Source: JBCCCJ01 sp039029315
GTDB lineage: Bacteria > Bacteroidota > Bacteroidia > J057
Direction of reading: 5' to 3'
Assembly: GCA_039029315.1 (NCBI GenBank)
Contig: JBCCGK010000020.1
Coordinates: forward strand, 62,001 to 126,000
Length of the DNA: 64,000 nucleotides
Below the pieces are notes generated by a model, which was not told the DNA's origin, searched no databases, and saw only the letters and a list, made by a program, of their open reading frames with translations. Below, piece by piece: positions 35,145-42,583 of the stretch; position 1 is the first letter of the stretch; every line of letters starts with the position of its first letter. The translations under genes were made by a program, and so were the position numbers.

Positions 35145-37049
35145 ATGAATCTGCAATACTACGTTAGAAAAGCGCGCTATGAAGACGAAAGCGATGTAAA
35201 AACCTTTAAGGATTTTTTTTTGAAGGAAGCAGAACGATATGAAGACACTTACTACACCAATCATATCAACTGGCTTGAGAATAAAGCCTTTCCTGAAATC
35301 AAAAAAGGAATAAGTCGATTTGCATTTGGGGCCTTTTATTCAACTCCTTTTGATCACAAACCAGTTTTGCTTGGAGGGATCATCATCAAGAAACCAGCCC
35401 ATACGGAAGATCCGTTGATTGAATTGAAAACCATCACAGTCGCTGATGACAAAATCTGGAAACGAGTACTTCGGCAGGGAAGAGGTTCCATTTCAGAGTC
35501 TGATTTACAGGGAGAGATAGAAGAAGAACAAAAGAACATCAGAATACTACTTCTCAAGTTAGTAGAAAGATATGCAAGTAAAAGGGGGATCCAAAAATTG
35601 GAAGTAGAGGTGCCTGAGGGGAATCATATGCTGTTGCAGGTTTTACTTAGAAATCATTTTAGATTCATTGATAGTCAGGAATCGAGGTATATGAAGGGAT
35701 CAGTAATATATTCTTTTGAAAAGGAATTGCATCTTAGATACTGCCAGGATCCTTTTGACTTCGTAAAAATGTCAGTATGGTTTATGGAAAGGCAATTGGG
35801 ATTTGTGAAGGTCGATTCCCTGAATACTTCAGAGGTGAGGCTGGAAAAAAGGACCTTTTTATGGGATCCGATGAACAAAAATGAGGTAGATGATCAAATA
35901 GAAAAAGAAAATATTCATGCCATCTCCTGCATCTGCTATATATTTCCATCAGAACTATCAGAGAGTGATGAAGAAAAAATTCTTCAGTCCCTTGAGGATG
36001 AGTCCTTCCACTTGACCTACTTTTTTTCTTTTCACGAGAATCTGTTTTTACAAAAAATTTCTCAGGAAAAAGGAATCAAATGCTATTTCTATAATGACAT
36101 CAAGGAGCTTTTATTTCCGAAAGAAGATCCTGATGCAGATATTCCCTTAATAGGGTTTCCATTTGACAAAAAAGATATCCGGGGTCTGTTGATTGTAGAG
36201 GACAAGCGTTTTTCCAAAAGAATTCAAGCAGTCTCATCAAAATTTAAGTATTTGTTGTTAAATGGGATTGGCAAATTTTTAGACCCACAGACATATTCAT
36301 CGGGAGAGGAATTGTTTGTTGCTTTTTACTCTCCTCACTCTGATCAACACGGGATAAAAGGCGAAGTATGGGGGGTGTCAAAGATCATCGGGTTTCAGGA
36401 AATGGATTATATGAGTTGTGTGGAGGAGTTCAAGAATTTGAGCGCACCCTCTCCCATTTTCCTGTTTGAAGAAGAAGAATTCAAGGAAAGATTTATGGGT
36501 CGATGGGGAGGTTCAACCAGCAAAGAAATCATTGTTCTGTCCCTCGAACCTGCAAAACTCCTAAGCTCTCCCCTAAAACTTGGAGATTTTGTATCGGATA
36601 ACGTCCTAAAAATCACAGATTCCGACTGGAAAAATGGTGGCTTGATGAAAATGTATTTAGACCAAAAAACAGTCACATCTTTGAGGGAATTTCCTTTTGG
36701 CAAACTCTCTGACTCACATGATTCTGACGATCCAGAAGATATGGTCAATGATATCAATATCATTTTGCAGCATATAGAACAAGGAAAGACAGAAGGAGAT
36801 ACTGTTCAAAATTATGTATACCGAATTAAAGCCCTGGTCGAAAGAAACGAAATAAGAGTTGCGTTTTTCCTGGCCAAAAAGATCTTTAAAATCTTGAATA
36901 AAGATTCCTACAACAAAGTCATTGTTCTTGAAAATCAGTGGAACTCGACCGAGGAGGAATTGGATTTAAGCCTCATTACGCACAAGGAGGGGATGTTGCA
37001 AAAGAGTAAAACAATCCGTGGTTTTTTACATCTTATTGATAAGATTTGA
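35145..37049 (+). CDS. Multidomain protein: GNAT-like N-terminus, EAD11-like C-terminus
   Basis: A 634 aa protein, no signal peptide. Residues ~1-195 have a GNAT-like alpha/beta pattern and are homologous to the 196 aa protein that follows (shared FAFGAF at 59-64, IELKTITV near 92-99, LEVEVPEGN at 152-160). About 385-515 contains FVAFYSPHSDQHGIKGEVWG and PSPIFLFEEEEF, reminiscent of a PUA/ASCH-like beta barrel; this is tentative. The last ~80 residues (556-634: IKALVERNEI, NKVIVLENQWN, KTIRGFLHLIDKI) match the layout of effector-associated domain 11, a small helical adaptor found in Bacteroidota conflict systems. The middle (200-380) is unassigned. If the C-terminal match holds, the protein would be recruited by, or recruit, another EAD11 protein. 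The canonical acetyl-CoA loop is not obvious, so acetyltransferase activity is doubtful. Confidence 0.72.
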   Translation: MNLQYYVRKARYEDESDVKTFKDFFLKEAERYEDTYYTNHINWLENKAFPEIKKGISRFAFGAFYSTPFDHKPVLLGGIIIKKPAHTEDPLIELKTITVADDKIWKRVLRQGRGSISESDLQGEIEEEQKNIRILLLKLVERYASKRGIQKLEVEVPEGNHMLLQVLLRNHFRFIDSQESRYMKGSVIYSFEKELHLRYCQDPFDFVKMSVWFMERQLGFVKVDSLNTSEVRLEKRTFLWDPMNKNEVDDQIEKENIHAISCICYIFPSELSESDEEKILQSLEDESFHLTYFFSFHENLFLQKISQEKGIKCYFYNDIKELLFPKEDPDADIPLIGFPFDKKDIRGLLIVEDKRFSKRIQAVSSKFKYLLLNGIGKFLDPQTYSSGEELFVAFYSPHSDQHGIKGEVWGVSKIIGFQEMDYMSCVEEFKNLSAPSPIFLFEEEEFKERFMGRWGGSTSKEIIVLSLEPAKLLSSPLKLGDFVSDNVLKITDSDWKNGGLMKMYLDQKTVTSLREFPFGKLSDSHDSDDPEDMVNDINIILQHIEQGKTEGDTVQNYVYRIKALVERNEIRVAFFLAKKIFKILNKDSYNKVIVLENQWNSTEEELDLSLITHKEGMLQKSKTIRGFLHLIDKI

Positions 37050-37264
37050 CACAATAAAAAAGAGGAATTGACAGTTACAACTTTTCAATCTTGATTTATG
37101 TCAATATATTAGGATATTATTCGTCTACATACAACGAGGACTGGATTTGAACGTAGAAATACCTTACCTTCGCAAGCCTTAGTTATATTTATTTTAACGC
37201 GAAGTAACTCCCATACCACACTACTAACATTAGGAAAGGATCCTGATTTTAATCATTGAAAATC

Positions 37265-37855
37265 ATGAGTAATAAATATAGCGTCCACCAGTTAGGCACC
37301 CAAGCCGAAACCTATATCCGCAAAATTCAAGAAGCCAATAACAACTATCAAAAATACTATGGCCAACAACATATAACTTGGCTAGAGAAAGCAATCCCTG
37401 ATGTGAATAATGGCTTAAGAATTGCTTTTGGGGCATTTGTGAATGATCGACTCTCTTATCAGTACAGTGCATTACATTCTTTGGAAATTGTTGGTTCAGT
37501 GATCACCAATCGCGTTCCCAATCCTGAACAGACTGTGGAACTAAAAAGCTTTATGGTTAACAAAAAAGCCATCAAATCCATTGGACATGCCCTTTATCCA
37601 GAATTAGATGGAGAAGAAATGAAATCTTTTGTGAAAGGAGAACGATTTCAAATCAGAAAAGAAATATTTAGAGAGGTCGAGAAATACTGCAAGAAAAATA
37701 AATTGAAGCTGATTGAAGTAGAAGTTCCCAAGAAAAACAAAAAACTCATTGCGGATATGGAAGATCTGGGATTTGAAATAGAAGAGGAATTGATCTATCC
37801 TCATTATAGTCCCCAAGCGCCCATGCAGAAATTCCAAAAAGCCATAGGATGGTGA
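37265..37855 (+). CDS. GNAT-like protein, paralogue of the N-terminus of the preceding protein
   Basis: A 196 aa protein from the ATG at 37265 (MSNKYSVHQLGTQAETY). It shares the arrangement HITWLEKAIPDVNNG ... IAFGAF ... VELKSF ... LIEVEVPKKN with residues 30-175 of the 634 aa protein (there HINWLENKAFPEIKKG ... FAFGAF ... IELKTI ... LEVEVPEGN). It lies 215 bases downstream on the same strand. The gap is AT-rich and could hold its own promoter. A GNAT-like fold is likely, but the pyrophosphate-binding loop is not conserved, so the role may be binding or sensing and not catalysis. Confidence 0.72.
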   Translation: MSNKYSVHQLGTQAETYIRKIQEANNNYQKYYGQQHITWLEKAIPDVNNGLRIAFGAFVNDRLSYQYSALHSLEIVGSVITNRVPNPEQTVELKSFMVNKKAIKSIGHALYPELDGEEMKSFVKGERFQIRKEIFREVEKYCKKNKLKLIEVEVPKKNKKLIADMEDLGFEIEEELIYPHYSPQAPMQKFQKAIGW

Positions 37856-37916
37856 ATCCTTATCCCCCCCAAAAACATCTGTCCCTCAGATTCAAATAAG
37901 AAGTTGATTCTTCCTC

Positions 37917-38960
37917 TTACCTCAAATCTCTTACATCCTCCACAGAGCCTCCATGACTTTCGATGGAGACTGGTAATTTGAATACTTTTTCGACTTCCTT
38001 GACAAATTCATGAATGGATTCAGCCCTGTAATGATCCCGGATCATCGGATACTTTAGAAGTTCACTCAGTTTATCCAGGCCAGTAATCGCAATATAATCG
38101 GGAGAGTTGGCCCGGATGGCTTTATTGATAATTGTCCGATCAAACATGCCTACCCGGCGCAGCTGATTGCCTCCATTGTAGGACCCTCCCCCAAACTCTT
38201 CAAGAACATCTTTATTCTCCTTCACAAAAGCAATATCCAACTCATGAGGCAAAGATCCATCTCCCAACTGATTTCTGGTAGGAAAACACTTAATGACAAG
38301 GACCGTTGTGTCAACGAATCTTGATCCAAGTCCTACCTGAGACATCAGACCATTGACGGTATTGTCTCTGCTGGACACATAAGGATACTCCCCGTGGTAA
38401 TTGGAAAGCCCAAATCCCTGACAGCCTTCTACCAGAATTTTTTTTCCCAGATGATACTGATTTGCCAGAAATTGTTGTGTATCCGCAACTTCAAACTGAA
38501 ATCCATTGCCAAACAATTGTGCCATCTCCCCATCTTTTACCAAATCAAGTCTACGTGCAGCTCGAGCAGCAGAGGCAGCCCCTGTCCCCGTAAAGGTAGA
38601 TCCACCCACCTCATAAAATTCATCTTGCTTCTGAGCAGATATATGCTTCTGCCCAATAATACCTGCTTTGGGATCGATGAGAATTTTTCCTTTGAATTGA
38701 ATGGTTTGAAGTTCTTTCCTCAATTGTTCAGGATAAATCAGAACACCGGGAGGAAAAACGATGACAGACTGACCAAGAGCCGAAGCTGCTGGAATCATCC
38801 GAAAGGTATATGGAGTATTTTGGAAGTGGTAACTATGAGCAGAATTAGGTCCCCCAGTCTTTACCAAAATATCGACATTATCCCATCGTGAAATAGCTGT
38901 AGAAATCAATCCTTTTCCTTCTCCCCCGTACTGTCCGCCAGCAACGATAGTCAACGACAT
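37917..38960 (-). CDS. Short adenylosuccinate-synthetase homologue, PurZ-like
   Basis: A 347 aa cytosolic protein of the adenylosuccinate synthetase fold; housekeeping PurA is about 430 aa. The P-loop region reads GGQYGGEGKG at 8-17, where PurA has WGDEGKGK: the catalytic Asp (13 in E. coli) is Gly here. His 42 in GGPNSAHS (36-43) corresponds to PurA His 41 and is kept. EGCQGFGLS (178-186), YVSSRDNT (194-201), RRVGMFD (268-274) and TGLDKL (293-298) follow in the family order. The QGFGLS and SRD forms recall the phage/archaeal PurZ branch that acts on dGMP and aspartate to give the 2-aminoadenine precursor; this comparison is from memory. The Nudix-WGR gene ends 6 bases upstream, so they form one operon. 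Confidence 0.82.
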   Translation of the reverse strand: MSLTIVAGGQYGGEGKGLISTAISRWDNVDILVKTGGPNSAHSYHFQNTPYTFRMIPAASALGQSVIVFPPGVLIYPEQLRKELQTIQFKGKILIDPKAGIIGQKHISAQKQDEFYEVGGSTFTGTGAASAARAARRLDLVKDGEMAQLFGNGFQFEVADTQQFLANQYHLGKKILVEGCQGFGLSNYHGEYPYVSSRDNTVNGLMSQVGLGSRFVDTTVLVIKCFPTRNQLGDGSLPHELDIAFVKENKDVLEEFGGGSYNGGNQLRRVGMFDRTIINKAIRANSPDYIAITGLDKLSELLKYPMIRDHYRAESIHEFVKEVEKVFKLPVSIESHGGSVEDVRDLR

Positions 38961-38966
38961 AAACTT

Positions 38967-39785
38967 TTAAAACAAGGTCAATTGTCTAGAAGCAGATCTT
39001 TCAATAGGAAAGTCCCTTAATCGGCGAATATAAGGAAAGTTTTCACTTTTTTTAACAATCTTATAACCTTTTCGATGTTTCTCTTGCAATCTTGTATTGA
39101 GAAAATGAATGAGTTTTGATCGGCTATGGAGGTTGATTGTTCGCTTCTGATGGCTGCCATTGTAATACCCCCAATGCAAGCGAAGTTGGAAGACATCCAT
39201 CTTTTTGAAGCTGCACAAAACCTGAATTTTCCAGAAGATCTGACGATTGGTTTTTGGGTCAATATTTGTTAAATGGAGGCAGGCTTCGAAATCAAGAAGC
39301 CTTTCTGACAAACCAGCGTTGGCAGAGTAGGTTGAGGAGAATTCCTGATAGCCTTTTTGGATAAAATCAAAAGAGCCTGTTTGGAGTCTCAGCGGATCGA
39401 GCTGTTTCAGTGGAATCCACTCTGCCCGATTGATTTTCTGGTCCTTCACCTGTTCCAGATCTACTGACAGGGGTTCACAAAAGTAGCAGAGAATGATAGG
39501 TTGTATGTGAAGAGAGTCCGTGGGCTTTCGAATCGCAGTATGAATGTGGGGCAATAGCTTTCCTTGATTAGCAATAACCCCTGTTTCTTCCCTGATTTCG
39601 CGAATTGCAGCATGAATGGGTGCCTCACCAAAGCGCACTTTCCCCCCCGGAAGCTCCCAGTTTCCATGAATCTCTGGAATTTCAGGCTCATTTCGCTGAA
39701 TCAATAACACACTTCCCTGGTGAATCACGCATCCTTGAACGATAAACAACTGCTCTTTGATTTCATTCATAGCTGAATAGCGCAT
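38967..39785 (-). CDS. Nudix hydrolase fused to a WGR domain
   Basis: A 272 aa protein. Residues ~10-150 are a Nudix domain with a complete Nudix box at 48-70 (GKVRFGE ... REIREETGV, matching G-x5-E-x7-REUxEExGU), so hydrolysis of a nucleoside diphosphate derivative is expected. About 168-245 is a WGR-like domain: FWKIQVL, then the core LRLHWGYYNGS (Trp-Gly at 205-206) and RLQEKHRKGYKIV. WGR domains are known from PARPs and bind nucleic acid or act as adaptors. The tail RRLRDFPIERSASRQLTLF is basic. A start at 39770 (MNEIKEQ) is also possible. It is the first gene of the operon with the PurZ-like enzyme. Confidence 0.85.
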   Translation of the reverse strand: MRYSAMNEIKEQLFIVQGCVIHQGSVLLIQRNEPEIPEIHGNWELPGGKVRFGEAPIHAAIREIREETGVIANQGKLLPHIHTAIRKPTDSLHIQPIILCYFCEPLSVDLEQVKDQKINRAEWIPLKQLDPLRLQTGSFDFIQKGYQEFSSTYSANAGLSERLLDFEACLHLTNIDPKTNRQIFWKIQVLCSFKKMDVFQLRLHWGYYNGSHQKRTINLHSRSKLIHFLNTRLQEKHRKGYKIVKKSENFPYIRRLRDFPIERSASRQLTLF

Positions 39786-39917
39786 TGATAAGAATCAATC
39801 TACACAATTGACGAATTCCAGCCTAGTCTTGTTGAAAAAAAAATTGCGTGACAGAAAAAATCAGTCGCTAATATAGATGCTTCTCGGCCAATCCCCTGTC
39901 CAGGCTGAGAGCCTATT

Positions 39918-41525
39918 TTAACTTCCAGATGTCAGAAAAATGGAGGTATTTGCCCGTTTCACTCCTTGCTGGTCCATTGACCAGACCACAATCATATATT
40001 CCCCTTTGTCATCAGTCGATTCGAATATATGGGAGGCAGATGCTTGTGAAGAAATTCCAGGATGCCAATACAGAATGGGAGAAAAACCAGGACGTCCCTT
40101 TTCCAATTCTGGTGCCCAGACAGTGGCCCGTTTCTGAAATCCCTGGAGTTCGAGATCATTTCCCTTGGCAGGTCTGATAGAAGGATCTTTGGTGTAAAAA
40201 GCCACGACTCCATTTCGACCAATCGTCTTGAATTCCCGCAACAAGGTACTTTGTCGCCGATAGACATCAATGCGATCAACCAGATTAAGATCCATCGCGA
40301 TTAATTCATTGAGGTCCTGAACAATATACCCATTCAAGAACATCAAGGGTGGGTGATCTGCAATCACATTTTTATCCAAAAACAACTTGATGTTGTAGCC
40401 TGCCTTGTTCTTTCGCAGACGGATCAATCCTCCTACTTCCTTGATGAAATCCTCGACAGTATTGAATTGCACATATTCTTTGGGAGAATAGGTCCGATCA
40501 GCTTTTCCGAAGCTCAATCTTTCTTCGTCCTCAGAAGGCAGAGGAGCAACAGGCTCAGCAAACAAATCTGCTATGATTCTTCGCTTTTTGCTGTCTTCCA
40601 GATAGGCAATGACCTGCTGCGGGTAGGGCAGATCCGGCAGGACAAACTCTGGAATCTTGAGAAAATCAGACGCATAGAACATCTCTGGTTCCAATAATTG
40701 GATCTTTCCCATTGGCTCCATTCCCAATAGCTGGGCATACTTGGTTCCAACAAAGGGAGCCAACTCCACCCCGAATGCGCGATCTTCACTGAAAGAGACC
40801 CAATCGGCTTTTTGTTCTTCAGCCACATAGAATCCCCCCAGATATTGACTGATAGAGCCATTTACCTTGCCAAGATATAGCAATTTGGTTTGATGAACAT
40901 TGCCTGATGGCCGGTTTCCCAATCCTTTGATGGGAACATCAGGAATGATGGATGCGAAAAATTGTCCCAGCTCAAACATGGGCTTTTCAATGACAGTCAT
41001 CGCAAGCTGTTGATTCTGCTGAGGAGAGAGTTCTACCTCAATCTGTTCTCCTGCCTGAAAACGGGTCTTGGATAGGCCAAAATCTATATCCACCGCAGAG
41101 ACAGGAGAGCTTGGGATCTCTATTGGCCCGGTAGGCGCATGGGTATCAAAAGCATGATAGACCGGAATGATACAATAGCCCAAATCCTTGATCACAGTCG
41201 ATGGCATCCAGATGGTATAGGCTCTAAGAATACACCAGCCACTTTTCTGGCTTAGGGGCAGGGAGAAGCTGCCTGCCGCTACCATGCCATCGCTTCGAAT
41301 CGTCGCACGTTGGAGAATCTCTCCTTCCTCATCCATCAGTTCCAAATTTACCACCTCATGCTTCGAGCCGGTAGGATGATGAATAAAAAAGTCCAAAGAC
41401 TCCCCACTGATGTATAAGGGCTTATTGGGTTGGATGTGAAGGGCTTGTTGTGCAAACACACAAGTCGAAAACAAGAACGCAAGGATCGTCAGGCATCTGC
41501 TGGCACACGTCATGATTAGAAACAT
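39918..41525 (-). CDS. Exported protein with MG2-like and TonB-plug-like regions
   Basis: A 535 aa protein with a signal peptide (MTCASRCLTILAFLFSTCVFAQ, start possibly at 41513). The N-terminus (HIQPNKPLYISGESLDFFIHH) resembles the macroglobulin MG2-type beta-sandwich common in Bacteroidota. The late segment VEDFIKEVGGLIRLRKNK ... MFLNGYIVQDLNELIAMDLNLVDRIDVYR ... GRNGVVAFYTKD resembles a TonB plug. It overlaps the end of the DUF4249 gene by 10 bases, so it is the third gene of the receptor operon. It probably helps the receptor bind or engulf its substrate at the outer membrane. Confidence 0.75.
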   Translation of the reverse strand: MFLIMTCASRCLTILAFLFSTCVFAQQALHIQPNKPLYISGESLDFFIHHPTGSKHEVVNLELMDEEGEILQRATIRSDGMVAAGSFSLPLSQKSGWCILRAYTIWMPSTVIKDLGYCIIPVYHAFDTHAPTGPIEIPSSPVSAVDIDFGLSKTRFQAGEQIEVELSPQQNQQLAMTVIEKPMFELGQFFASIIPDVPIKGLGNRPSGNVHQTKLLYLGKVNGSISQYLGGFYVAEEQKADWVSFSEDRAFGVELAPFVGTKYAQLLGMEPMGKIQLLEPEMFYASDFLKIPEFVLPDLPYPQQVIAYLEDSKKRRIIADLFAEPVAPLPSEDEERLSFGKADRTYSPKEYVQFNTVEDFIKEVGGLIRLRKNKAGYNIKLFLDKNVIADHPPLMFLNGYIVQDLNELIAMDLNLVDRIDVYRRQSTLLREFKTIGRNGVVAFYTKDPSIRPAKGNDLELQGFQKRATVWAPELEKGRPGFSPILYWHPGISSQASASHIFESTDDKGEYMIVVWSMDQQGVKRANTSIFLTSGS

Positions 41526-42583
41526 TCAGGTTTGTTTAAAGAGCTTTTACTTAAACTCAAACAGTTGGAGCAGGACTCATTTTGGGGAGGGGGCCAGCAT
41601 TGGCATTGGCAGGTACGACCAGCAATCTCCCTCACCTCAAGACCGATTGCATGAATTTTGACACTATCACTGGCAATGGCAGAGAAGAGGCCAATGACAT
41701 CATTTTTTGTCGAAACCGTGTTGAAAATATTGCCCTTGATTTTGGCTGGTGGAGATTCAAAAATATCTCCAGTTCGCTCAAATTCATTCTGAATAGAAGT
41801 CCAATAATTAAAGGCATTGGCAGAAATGGATTGCTGAATTGCGGTGAAGCACACCCCCCAGGTAAATTTTGAGTCTACCAGTTTTGACAAAATGGGTTGA
41901 TTGATCAGTTGGCCCTGATTGATGTTTTTGCCATCAATGATCGCAAGATTGTTGAGATCCACCTCATCTCGTATATAGCAATAGGAAGCGGAAATATTAG
42001 AGGCAGAACTCCGTTCTCTGTATTCATAGATAGATTCTGTCCGATATCTCAAATAGGGTCCTTCTTCCAGATCCGGAAGCGTGGCGTCTGCCAGTAACAC
42101 AAATTGATAATTGGTAACAATATTTCCTGACTCACTTTCTGCTGTGAGTTCTCTGACTTCCCAGCTGACCTCATCCAGGGCGACCCTTTCTGGCATGGTC
42201 TCAGTCAGAGAAACATAGGTATTGCCATCCACCTCCACTTGCAAGGTATATTCTTTGCCTGTGGTGCCAATGGGTGTGCTGCCTTGATAGATCCCTGCAT
42301 CTACTTCTTCCAATTCAAGGGTTTGTCCCCCTACTTCCGTGATACTGACTTTGGCACCTGACACAGGTTGTTGAACGCCATCTGGCCCTGCAACAAAGGC
42401 CCCGCTTCGCCGAATGGTTACACTGGGAAGACTTCCCCCGGCATACACAGCACCTTCAATAACAAGGACTTCGCCTACCTCGACTGTATTCAAGTCGATG
42501 ACATCTATGCAGGAATTGGTCGAGAGCAATAAGCACAGCCCGAGACATACAGGAAGGAGAGTGGAAGGAAATGCAAGTTTCAT
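41516..42583 (-). CDS. DUF4249 family lipoprotein
   Basis: A 355 aa protein with a lipoprotein signal (MKLAFPSTLLPVCLGLCLLL ... NSCIDVIDL). EVGEVLVIEGAVYAGGSLPSVTIRRSG and the beta-rich body are characteristic of DUF4249 proteins, which sit beside TonB-dependent receptors and are likely surface partners, as SusD is for SusC. The last ~30 residues hold seven Cys (CQCQCWPPPQNESCSNC ... ECF), unusual and possibly metal-binding or disulfide-linked. The ATG overlaps the receptor stop by one base (TGATG). Confidence 0.85.
   Translation of the reverse strand: MKLAFPSTLLPVCLGLCLLLSTNSCIDVIDLNTVEVGEVLVIEGAVYAGGSLPSVTIRRSGAFVAGPDGVQQPVSGAKVSITEVGGQTLELEEVDAGIYQGSTPIGTTGKEYTLQVEVDGNTYVSLTETMPERVALDEVSWEVRELTAESESGNIVTNYQFVLLADATLPDLEEGPYLRYRTESIYEYRERSSASNISASYCYIRDEVDLNNLAIIDGKNINQGQLINQPILSKLVDSKFTWGVCFTAIQQSISANAFNYWTSIQNEFERTGDIFESPPAKIKGNIFNTVSTKNDVIGLFSAIASDSVKIHAIGLEVREIAGRTCQCQCWPPPQNESCSNCLSLSKSSLNKPECF

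Noticed and set aside
35145..39785. Prophage carrying a Z-genome pathway
   Set aside because: No phage structural, integrase or polymerase genes are visible around the PurZ-like gene.
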